DNA of 64,000 bases from Shewanella psychropiezotolerans. GTDB taxonomy: Bacteria > Pseudomonadota > Gammaproteobacteria > Enterobacterales > Shewanellaceae. Position 1 is the first letter of the stretch. Each line of letters begins with the position of its first letter. Below are positions 57,363 to 64,000 of the stretch, in pieces. The stretch is taken from contig NZ_CP041614.1 in assembly GCF_007197555.1 (NCBI RefSeq), forward strand, positions 1,542,001 through 1,606,000, written 5' to 3'. The position numbers and the translations under genes were made by a program. The notes below the pieces were generated by a model. That model was not told the DNA's origin and did not search any database. It saw nothing but the letters and a program-made list of their open reading frames with translations.

Positions 57363-58364
57363 TTATTGCCAAGTGCGCTCATAGGCGCCTAATGTGGTGG
57401 TTTGCCCCTCTGAGACCTTAGATAGCGCTCTGTTCCATTCATCTTGGGTTTGATATTGGTCCGGGTTATCGAGATAGGTATCGATGGCACGTCGCCACAC
57501 CGAGGTGACTTGCTCTACGTAAGCCGGGCTGCGTTGTCGGCCCTCAATTTTTAAAGACACCACTTTTGCTTTGGCGAGCTCAGGGAGTAGGCTTAATGTA
57601 TTTAAACTTGTGGGCGACTCGAGCAGGTATGTCGGCTCACTGTTATCCTGTGTGGTATATCGCCCCTTGCAGACCACGGGGTAACCCATCTGTTCGTCTA
57701 TGGAGGATTTATCAATAAGGACCTCGTTGAGGCGTGTCAATCGGGTGCCATCTTTCTCCTGCCAGCGAACGTGCTTAGCCGGTGAACAGGAGCCACCTGT
57801 GTTGGGTGACTGGCCAGTCACATAAGAGGAGAGGTGGCAGCGGCCTTCGGCCATGATGCAGAGGCTGCCAAAAGCAAACACTTCCAAATCCACCGGAGTG
57901 ACCTTAGAGAGATCTCTCACCTGTTTCATCGATAAGACCCTGGGCAATACGGCGCGCTCTATGTTGAACTCTTCCTTGTAGAGCTTCAATGCACCCAAGT
58001 TGGTGGCACTGGCCTGCACAGATAGATGCAGTGGCAGGTGAGGGTAGTGGCTGTGGGCATAGTCCAGCAATGAAAGGTCGGCCATGATCAAGGCATCGAT
58101 CCCGGTATTGGCTGCAATATCGACCGCTTCGTACCAACGTTTCTCCTCTCCGGGTTTGGGAAAGGTGTTGATGGTCAGGAAGATCTTCTTTCCCCGCTTC
58201 TTAGTGTATTCGGCTGCTTGCTGAAGTTTTTTCGGGGTAAAGTTGAGACCCGCGAAGGATCTGGCATTGGTGTCATTCTTTAAACCTAGGTAGACGGCAT
58301 CGGCCCCTGCATTGAGTGCAGTTTTCAGCGATGCTAAATTACCTGCCGGACACAGCAGTTCCAT
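57363..58364 (-). CDS. ubiU: UbiU, O2-independent ubiquinone hydroxylation factor
   Basis: Partner of UbiV; U32-like Fe-S protein. Seen: MELLCPAGNLASLKTALNAGADAVYLGLKNDTNARSFAGLNF, and the cysteine set GSLCIMAEGRCHLSSY...GSC...PVVCKGRY, the four cluster ligands. ATG 58364, spaced 7 nt from GGAG, gives the family start; an upstream ATG at 58388 adds eight extraneous residues. 333 aa (E. coli 331). Divergent from ubiT across 172 bp. Confidence 0.94.
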   Translation of the reverse strand: MELLCPAGNLASLKTALNAGADAVYLGLKNDTNARSFAGLNFTPKKLQQAAEYTKKRGKKIFLTINTFPKPGEEKRWYEAVDIAANTGIDALIMADLSLLDYAHSHYPHLPLHLSVQASATNLGALKLYKEEFNIERAVLPRVLSMKQVRDLSKVTPVDLEVFAFGSLCIMAEGRCHLSSYVTGQSPNTGGSCSPAKHVRWQEKDGTRLTRLNEVLIDKSSIDEQMGYPVVCKGRYTTQDNSEPTYLLESPTSLNTLSLLPELAKAKVVSLKIEGRQRSPAYVEQVTSVWRRAIDTYLDNPDQYQTQDEWNRALSKVSEGQTTTLGAYERTWQ

Positions 58365-58536
58365 ATTCTTACTCCAAGGTGCTCCCAAAAATCGAAAAGT
58401 GAGTGTAAAAGGGATTGGCTATCCAATACTTGATGTAAAACAGGTTTGTGATCATAAAATATGGGTAAAATCGTTTTCTTTTTGACTCTCCTGCTGTAGG
58501 CAGAGTGTTATATAGGCTATCGGATACCAGATTAAT

Positions 58537-59049
58537 ATGCAGATACCACTTTCAGGTAATATCGCCAAGCAACTCCTCAATCTTGCGCCTAAGCTTATGC
58601 GCCAACCATTGGCTATGGTGCCATTCAAGTTGAAGGCCGATGTGTTAGTTCGCCTGCTGAGATTAATGCTCAAGCAGCAGGGGGAAGATGAAGAGTTGGA
58701 ATTTTTATCTGGACGTTGGGTGGCTATTCATGTTGAGGACATGGGATTGGAGTTTGAAGTCAGCTATGACTCTCGTTGGTTGGTACGCCCAAGAACCGAT
58801 GCACAAGTGGTGTTTACGGGACATTCGAAAGAACTGCTCCTGATCGCGGCGGGGAAAGAAGATCCCGATACGCTTTTTTTCCAGCGTAAGTTGTCCATCG
58901 AAGGCGACACCGAGCTGGGATTAGAGGTGAAGAACCTGCTGCTCAGCGTCGAGTTCGATACCTTACCATCACCGATCAGGCACAGTATTGAAAAGCTGGC
59001 ACTGGTTATCCGCCAGCTGCAGATTAAGGCCGAACCTGAGATGGCGTAA
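58537..59049 (+). CDS. ubiT: UbiT, SCP2-domain ubiquinone accessory protein
   Basis: Lipid-binding SCP2-type protein that supports anaerobic ubiquinone synthesis, analogous to UbiJ. 170 aa; SCP2 core seen at LSGRWVAIHVEDMGLEFEVSYDSRWLVRP...AQVVFTGHSKELLLIAAGKEDPDTLFFQRKLSIEGDTELGLEVKNLL. Divergent from ubiU and ubiV, the usual arrangement. The shared 172-bp region may carry an anaerobic regulator site, but I see only a TTGAT half-site near 58432. Confidence 0.93.
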   Translation: MQIPLSGNIAKQLLNLAPKLMRQPLAMVPFKLKADVLVRLLRLMLKQQGEDEELEFLSGRWVAIHVEDMGLEFEVSYDSRWLVRPRTDAQVVFTGHSKELLLIAAGKEDPDTLFFQRKLSIEGDTELGLEVKNLLLSVEFDTLPSPIRHSIEKLALVIRQLQIKAEPEMA

Positions 59050-59110
59050 GTATAACGAGTGTCAAATGGCATAAATGTGAAGCTTATTGCTGAGCTCTAG
59101 GGAGCTGGGT

Positions 59111-59430
59111 ATTATACCATTCCGAGTAAGTATCTGATCATTCAGCGGGAGTTCAAAGCGCTGCAGGCAAGGCGGATGTTTGAAGCTAATAGTTATTCTC
59201 GGCAACAAGCTCCTGCGTTGCTCTACCCCCTGCATCCATGCAGTCGTATATCGAGAACATTCAACGTAGCATAAAGTGTTTTGAACCCCGCACTACGTGA
59301 GGCTCTCAGTGTTTCCACTTCTGTGTTGCATTGATTCTAAAGGGAATAACTATTTCGTCATCAATGTGCCTTGAATTGAAAAAACTGAGAGTCTCTGAAT
59401 TGACCACATACTTATATGGAATGGTATTAT
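59111..59430. mobile_element. MITE-like element, copy 2
   Basis: Same 320-bp length and termini as copy 1 (6661-6980) in the same orientation, with scattered substitutions only. It sits between ubiT and merR. Its right end carries TTGACC (59400-59405) and TATTAT (59425-59430). Confidence 0.85.
59400..59430 (+). promoter_or_regulatory. Promoter-like right end of MITE copy 2, upstream of merR
   Basis: TTGACC, 19-nt spacer, TATTAT, 32 bp before the merR start. In copy 1 the -35-like hexamer reads CTGACC instead. The long spacer resembles MerR-type promoters but no dyad is seen, so this is only a candidate. Confidence 0.35.
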
Positions 59431-59462
59431 AGGGGTAACCACAAACGTTATCCCGAGGCCAT

Positions 59463-59861
59463 ATGTTTACTATTGGACAACTCGCTAAAGCCGCCGAGGT
59501 TAATGTTGAAACGGTGCGCTATTATGAAAGACAAGGCTTGATAAAGCAGCCACCTAAACCCGTTCAGGGTTATCGACGTTACCCACAAGATGCCCTGCTC
59601 AGGCTGATGTTTATCCGTCGTGCCCAAGGACTGGGTTTTACGCTCAATGAGATCGCTTCCTTGATCTCCTTGAGCGCGGGACACTGCAGCGATATTCAGC
59701 TACTGGCCGAGAAGAAGCTACTAGCGGTGCGGGCAAAGATAGACGATCTGCAACGACTGGAGCACAGTTTGGCCAATCTGGTCGATGAGTGTCGCCATAA
59801 TCCCGATGAAGCCTGCTGCCCCATCATCAGCTCCTTGGTTCCCGAGCATAGCACTTCTTAA
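59463..59861 (+). CDS. merR: MerR mercury-type regulator
   Basis: 132-aa metal-sensing activator/repressor. Seen: winged HTH (FTIGQLAKAAEVNVETVRYYERQGLIKQP...GYRRY), the dimer helix and the three Hg(II)-binding cysteines in the MerR pattern: GHCSDIQ, VDEC and, eight residues further, ACCPIISSL (MerR: THC, C117, C126 before PLIASL). Regulates the merT promoter at 59925-59956. Unlike many mer operons it is in the same orientation as merTP, not divergent. Confidence 0.9.
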   Translation: MFTIGQLAKAAEVNVETVRYYERQGLIKQPPKPVQGYRRYPQDALLRLMFIRRAQGLGFTLNEIASLISLSAGHCSDIQLLAEKKLLAVRAKIDDLQRLEHSLANLVDECRHNPDEACCPIISSLVPEHSTS

Positions 59862-59924
59862 AACTCGCTATGGCATCTTAAAACTAGCCATAGCACCTCT
59901 AAAACGAATTTTAGTACTCGTCTA

Positions 59925-59956
59925 TTGACTCCGTATCTAGGTACAGGCTTTACACT
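59925..59956 (+). promoter_or_regulatory. MerR operator/promoter of merTP
   Basis: TTGACT (59925-59930), 19-nt spacer holding an imperfect dyad CCGTA...TACAG, then TTACAC/TACACT (59950-59956). The overlong spacer with the dyad between -35 and -10 and the TTGACTCCGTA start are as in known mer promoters. Confidence 0.85.
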
Positions 59957-60004
59957 CTGAATATAATCACACTTCCTTGTGGATAGACTTGATAACTAGA
60001 GCCT

Positions 60005-60382
60005 ATGAATACTGAGACAGATGATAAAACCTTGAAAACAGACTCTCCTGCCTGGCCTATGGTGGGTGGAGTGTTGGCCGCTATAGGTGCCAGCCTATGT
60101 TGCGCCGGTCCTTTCGTGTTGCTTATGCTGGGGATCAGTGGCTCATGGATTAGCACCTTAGCGGCATTTGATCCCTTAAGGCCTTACTTTATTGCCCTTG
60201 TCGTCGGCCTGTTTCTTTGGGCGGGCTGGAAAGTTTATCGCCCGCTAGATCTGTGTAGCGCTGACGGGGTCTGCTCGGTACCAGATAATCGCCGCCGCTC
60301 TAAGGTCGTGTTCTGGCTGACGAGCCTTATCGCCGCCATTTTGGTCTCGAGCCCCTATTGGCTGGTTTGGCTGATGGCATAA
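60005..60382 (+). CDS. merT: Mercuric ion transporter MerT
   Basis: Inner-membrane Hg(II) importer, 125 aa with three membrane segments. Seen: vicinal cysteines in the first segment (IGASLCCAGPFVLLMLG) and the cytoplasmic pair CSADGVCSVP, as in MerT of Tn501/Tn21. Followed 24 bp later by merP. In a classical operon MerT hands Hg(II) to MerA, which is not encoded here. Confidence 0.92.
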   Translation: MNTETDDKTLKTDSPAWPMVGGVLAAIGASLCCAGPFVLLMLGISGSWISTLAAFDPLRPYFIALVVGLFLWAGWKVYRPLDLCSADGVCSVPDNRRRSKVVFWLTSLIAAILVSSPYWLVWLMA

Positions 60383-60406
60383 TTTTGATTGGATCTGGAG
60401 AAAGAG

Positions 60407-60787
60407 ATGAAACCACGGATATTGATGAGTAAAAAGAGCACTGCTACCACTGTTATGTCCCTCGTACTGCTGGCCTCAGCACTGGGCATCATGCCTACAA
60501 CGGCTCTGGCCGAGACCCGCAGTGTTAACTTAATGGTGCCAACGATGGATTGTGGCATGTGTCCCATCACAGTGCGTAAGGCATTGGAAAATCTCGATGG
60601 TGTGGAGCAGGCTAAGGTAGATTTTGGCGATAAGACAGCCTGGGTTATCTTCGATGATGACAAGGTTAGCGTGGAGCGTTTGATGGAGGCGACCAAAGAT
60701 GCAGGTTATCCCTCCGAAGTTATAGAAGCGCGTAAAAACAATGACAGTAAAGAACACAGTAACGTTAATAAAGGGAATGAGTCATGA
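60407..60787 (+). CDS. merP: Periplasmic mercury-binding protein MerP
   Basis: Signal peptide (KKSTATTVMSLVLLASALG...ALA) then one HMA domain with VPTMDCGMCPITVRKAL, the metal-binding CxxC. About 126 aa; longer than Tn501 MerP (91) because of a charged Asn/Lys/Glu-rich tail. ATG 60407 follows GGAGAAAGAG; an upstream in-frame TTG at 60389 is unlikely. The stop codon overlaps the next gene's ATG (ATGA). Confidence 0.9.
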   Translation: MKPRILMSKKSTATTVMSLVLLASALGIMPTTALAETRSVNLMVPTMDCGMCPITVRKALENLDGVEQAKVDFGDKTAWVIFDDDKVSVERLMEATKDAGYPSEVIEARKNNDSKEHSNVNKGNES

Positions 60788-61020
60788 CTGATAAGGTGAT
60801 TTTGGAGTCGGTATTAACCTGTCCTGAGTGCGGTAATAGCAAGATGGAGACCATGCCAACCAATGCCTGCCAATGGTTCTATGAATGTGAGCGATGTCAT
60901 AGCCTGTTAAAACCTAAGACCGGAGACTGCTGCGTGTATTGCTCCTACGGCTCAGTGCCTTGCCCACCGATCCAGCTGGCACCGGCTCAGAAAGGCAAGG
61001 GTGCTTGTTGTAGCGTTTGA
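60784..61020 (+). CDS. GDCCVxC-type cysteine-rich protein
   Basis: 78 aa with 11 cysteines: CPEC, NAC, ECERC, GDCCVYCSYGSVPCPP and a terminal ACC. This is the GDCCVxC family found in mer gene clusters (some members carry selenocysteine; here all are cysteines). It probably binds thiophilic metal in the cytosol. Translationally coupled to merP through a 4-nt ATGA overlap. Confidence 0.85.
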   Translation: MTDKVILESVLTCPECGNSKMETMPTNACQWFYECERCHSLLKPKTGDCCVYCSYGSVPCPPIQLAPAQKGKGACCSV

Positions 61021-61086
61021 CTCGTGCTTCTTTCTATTTGGCTTACTTTTAATGACATGAAACGGATTAAAATAGATCGAACTAGT

Positions 61087-61461
61087 TTAGCTATCCAGCC
61101 AAAGGCTTAAGGGAAGTAACAGATAGGCGGTAAACATAGAAATGATCAAAATAGCGCTACTGAACCATAGTGCTCGTCGTTGCCATTTCAGTGTGTTTTG
61201 TGAGCCTGGTTCACATGCCGTCATCCTAGTGAGCCTCCAAAAACAGTAAGCCAGTATGATAGCTGTGAGCGTGAAGGTGATGTGTTTGTATTGAGACACC
61301 GTGACTAACCAGGGTAAGGTCGAGACCATAGCGACGACGGCGCTGCCCATACCCAGAGCCACCAATAGTATCGGTAGGGCGCAGCAGGTCGTGCCAATCA
61401 GGGCTAGACTAAAGCCTCCCAGTAAGGAGACGTTGGTGGTGAGCTTGTCTCGATTAAGCAT
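61087..61461 (-). CDS. MerT-like membrane protein
   Basis: 124 aa, three or more membrane segments. The first has adjacent cysteines, ALIGTTCCALPILLVALGMGSAVVAMVSTLPWLV, the same layout as the MerT first helix, but the second CxxxxxC loop of MerT is replaced by a single cysteine (MTACEPGS). A second, divergent metal importer or a MerC/MerF-like relative is plausible. On the strand opposite merTP, convergent with the GDCCVxC gene, and downstream of the outer-membrane gene. Confidence 0.65.
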   Translation of the reverse strand: MLNRDKLTTNVSLLGGFSLALIGTTCCALPILLVALGMGSAVVAMVSTLPWLVTVSQYKHITFTLTAIILAYCFWRLTRMTACEPGSQNTLKWQRRALWFSSAILIISMFTAYLLLPLSLWLDS

Positions 61462-61533
61462 CTTTGTACCGTCTCATTCTATTACCTATAAATTCACGTC
61501 TCTTATAAAACTCATGTTATTTAAATAACGCTT

Positions 61534-62417
61534 TCAAAACACGAAGCCTATGCCGAGCGTAAACTCCTCGCCATATGACACTTGAATGCCCTCGACATCT
61601 TCATACAGGGGCAACTTATATTCGGCGCGAAACATGATACCGGCGCGATACCAGACGAATATGGGACCGGCGGACAATCGTTTTCCTCCGGTCGTCCCTG
61701 CAGAGTCTCGGCCTTCTTGTTCGAGTCTGGCACTGATATCCAGCATCAGAAATATACCAGTGTTACTTAGGTTATCGTGATAAGGGTGCCAGCCTATGTT
61801 GATGTCCAGGCCGAGCTCATCGCCTTTATCTATTCCCTTGTCACCTTTGTTATTTACCCAGTAGAAGAGATCGTAGTATTGATACAGCTTGGCCTGCTCG
61901 AAGCTGGCTGAGAGGCTTAAGCCCAGATCTATGCTGCCATCTCCAACTGGAAAGCTAGCATCTGTACTGCCCGTGGGCAGGCGGATGCTGGGGTGATGGC
62001 AATATTTCCCGTCGAGTTTGCTTTATTCTTATATCGTTTCAGAGGCAGGCCTATGATCAGATCGCCTATGCCCGATCCGCTTTCATGTACAGGACCGATA
62101 TCTTTAATCACAGTGCGGCTCTGTTTTATATAGGGGAGTTTGAAGCTGAGCCTGACTTCACGTTTAAAGGTATAGATGCCTTCGAGCCAGAGTGTGTTTA
62201 TGCTCCTGCTGCATTTGGCTTCATTGGCCATTTTCGATGTACCGTCGAGCAAGACATCCGAGCTAATATCTTGCCAGCGTAGCTGAAAGCCCCAGCCATC
62301 TTCCCAACGAGGAGCCATATCCATCACGGGCTGGTGGGCGAGTGCTGGCTGGGAAGTGAAAATCAGAGTCAGTGTCAGCAACATCAAGTAAAGCAGGCAC
62401 GACAGGCGGATATTCAT
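61534..62417 (-). pseudogene. Outer-membrane protein gene, single frameshift
   Basis: First part (62417 to about 61994): signal peptide (CLLYLMLLTLTLIFTSQPALA) and amphipathic strands (APRWEDGWGFQLRWQDIS...DLIIGLPLKRY). Second part (about 61989 to 61534) in a different frame: SIRLPTGSTDASFPVGDGSIDLGLSLSASFE... to ...GEEFTLGIGFVF, ending in Phe as an outer-membrane barrel should. The break is at a G4 run on the + strand (61990-61993); one additional base restores a 294-aa protein. Real mutation or homopolymer error. The family resembles barrel proteins linked to metal clusters; function unassigned. Confidence 0.8.
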
Positions 62418-62420
62418 AAA

Positions 62421-63020
62421 TCATGGCCTGAACTTAGCTTGTGGATACTGCATTCTTGGCTCACTGAATTCGTAGACATGGGATACATGAAACTTAGAGA
62501 CTAAGACCTCTTCGGCGTTACTGGCCTTGGCTTGAGCCGCGGTGAGGGTGATGTCGATCAATACTCGTTTTCCGGTAATATCGGTTAACTCGGCCGTTTG
62601 AGGTAAGTTATAGACTTGCTCTTTATCTTGGTCGACCAGGTACAATGTGCCGTCACTGCTTTGGATCCTGCCTTCGATAACGCCATGATAGGAGACGGGA
62701 TCATAACCTCCCTTGATGATAGCCGTGGCTATGTCGGCATAGGCTACGAATTTATCGGCTAGTAAGGCTAAGGTGATTTCTTGGGTGTTGATGTCTATTA
62801 ATACCCCGTTTTGGCCAAATTGTGTTTTATCTAAGAAGGGGAGCTTAGACAGGTTCTTTTCGACCCCAAAGGCGCAGAATGAGCAGACAATGCCTTTCAC
62901 TTGTATAGTGAGTCTATCTAGGTTGATGGTTTCTGTACTGGCTTGTGCAAGGGGAATAACGCTTAGCAGCCCGAGCAATATCGAGATAAGCACCTGTTTG
63001 AGGAACATATATTTAATCAC
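62421..63020 (-). CDS. Secreted HMA-domain (MerP-like) protein
   Basis: About 199 aa. Signal peptide (LKQVLISILLGLLSVIPLAQA), an HMA-like domain with VKGIVCSFCAFGVEKNL (metal-site CxxC) followed by about 110 residues with no recognised domain (YLVDQDKEQVYNLPQTAELTDITGKRVLIDITL). GTG 63020 is spaced 8 nt from AAGGA, better than ATG 63029 which touches it. The stop lies 3 bp before the outer-membrane gene start, so the two are cotranscribed. Probably delivers or traps a soft metal in the periplasm. Confidence 0.75.
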   Translation of the reverse strand: MIKYMFLKQVLISILLGLLSVIPLAQASTETINLDRLTIQVKGIVCSFCAFGVEKNLSKLPFLDKTQFGQNGVLIDINTQEITLALLADKFVAYADIATAIIKGGYDPVSYHGVIEGRIQSSDGTLYLVDQDKEQVYNLPQTAELTDITGKRVLIDITLTAAQAKASNAEEVLVSKFHVSHVYEFSEPRMQYPQAKFRP

Positions 63021-63133
63021 TGTCGACATCCTTAGAATACTCAGATCACCCCTAATTTAATTTTAGTCTCCGGACGCGGCTACAAGTCAATATTTTTGTA
63101 AGAAAAACCAGAGATTTTAACCTTGGCTTCTCT

Positions 63134-63319
63134 TCAGCTTGTTAACGAAAGCTTGGTGTGCTCGTTGTTAATTGTTAGATAAACTTGGCTGGGAGACTCC
63201 CCCAGAATAAATGTCACTTTCATGTCATTTATATTGCTGTGAACCCTTTCAGCAAGGTGCTTTAAGGGATTAACACTCTTGCTGTTGGATTCAAATGTAG
63301 ACTGATTGTTGTGATGCAT
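63134..63319 (-). CDS. Short hypothetical ORF
   Basis: 61 aa, ATG 63319, no clear ribosome-binding site and no recognisable motif. Listed only because it occupies an otherwise empty 400-bp interval; it may not be a gene. Confidence 0.2.
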   Translation of the reverse strand: MHHNNQSTFESNSKSVNPLKHLAERVHSNINDMKVTFILGESPSQVYLTINNEHTKLSLTS

Positions 63320-63430
63320 ATGTGTGAGGGTTTATGGGATAAATAAGTCATTACACACCTTTTATTACAGTCTCAACAAAAGGTTATTTAATCTCTTTAT
63401 GATCTTCACAGCTCAATCTTTCACTTTTTC

Positions 63431-63685
63431 ATATTTCTACTATATTTTTATTGGACTTATGGTTGTTTAGGTGCCGATGAGGTATTGAAAAAATCTGCTC
63501 TGATATTGAGTGACTTTTTTAAAGGTAATAATGTTTCAAGGCTTTATAGAGCTGAGTTTGTCTGTTTGCTTTCTGGGGAAAGTTTACAGCAAAACAAAAG
63601 TAGATTGACGGCGTTTTTAGAAACAAGTAGCAGGAATAAAGCGCCCTTTAATGAAAAGCATAAGTTATTGACTAAAGCGAGCTGA
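63431..63685 (+). pseudogene. Degenerate GGDEF-domain remnant
   Basis: The frame upstream of 63485 has no ATG and reads YGCLGADEVLKKSALILSDFF then NNVSRLYRAEFVCLLSGES. This parallels the diguanylate cyclase core (YGHxxGDEVLKxxAxxL...RxGGDEFxxLLPGxS), with GGDEF changed to YRAEF and the GH motif to GC. The N-terminus is absent. It is a decayed cyclase fragment rather than an active enzyme. Confidence 0.55.
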
Positions 63686-63718
63686 TTTTAGTCAATGAAG
63701 TAAAAAATAGCTAAAGGT

Positions 63719-63985
<267 letters not shown>

Positions 63986-64000
63986 TTACCTGTTGTACAT

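Noticed and set aside
58389..58536. Fnr/Anr box between ubiU and ubiT
   Set aside because: Only a TTGAT half-site and an unrelated TGTGATCA are visible; no full TTGAT-N4-ATCAA.

Overview
The window is a chromosomal segment from a marine gammaproteobacterium that looks like Shewanella. The evidence is the gene order pnp–nlpI–prfC–tatD–nupC–tsx–deoCABD–smp/serB–PilZ–radA–tor, the Shewanella-type TorECAD/TorRTS trimethylamine N-oxide (TMAO) system, the high density of c-di-GMP and multidomain sensor proteins, and moderate GC content. Genus assignment rests on remembered synteny and protein resemblance, not on a search.

Layout. 1–6.6 kb: the 5' part of a GGDEF/EAL protein (runs off the left edge), then RNA decay and translation genes (pnp, nlpI, prfC). 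6.6–7.0 kb: first copy of a 320-bp MITE-like element. 7–15.5 kb: a nucleoside module: TatD-type nuclease, NupC inner-membrane transporter, Tsx-like outer-membrane channel, and deoC, deoA-deoB and deoD, which degrade nucleosides to acetaldehyde and glyceraldehyde-3-P. 15.6–22.7 kb: smp/serB, an alpha/beta hydrolase, a large PilZ protein and radA. 22.7–30.5 kb: an accessory, gene-poor stretch with a cysteine hydrolase, a monooxygenase-fold protein, a frameshifted GlxA/AraC regulator, an orphan hybrid kinase, a small secreted protein and a deletion scar joining a Crp-like and a DeoD-like gene remnant. 30.5–43.9 kb: PilZ, torR, torT, torS, a DEAD-box helicase, a class-1A-like dihydroorotate dehydrogenase, and torD/torA/torC/torE. 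TorT and TorS sense TMAO, TorR activates torECAD through direct-repeat boxes upstream of torE, TorC (pentahaem) feeds electrons to periplasmic TorA, and TorD is the TorA chaperone.

44–59 kb: a SecD-P1-like secreted protein divergent from torE, a purine permease, a CBS protein, a two-component-propeller kinase, a YjiH-type membrane protein, a solute-binding protein flanked by a chemoreceptor-tail remnant and an intact PAS chemoreceptor, a DUF998-like membrane protein, and ubiV, ubiU and ubiT for O2-independent ubiquinone synthesis. 59.1–63.0 kb: second MITE copy followed by a mercury-type module (merR, merT, merP, GDCCVxC protein) that faces a second metal-related gene set (HMA protein, frameshifted outer-membrane protein, MerT-like protein). 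No mercuric reductase gene is present in the window. 63–64 kb: a degenerate GGDEF remnant and a YfhL-type ferredoxin.

Between genes the recurrent signals are strong hairpin terminators, a family of CTAG-rich palindromes at gene 3' ends (two of which supply the stop codon and last residues of unrelated genes), and tandem repeats copied from the torC tail. No rRNA, tRNA, CRISPR array, complete insertion sequence or prophage was recognised.
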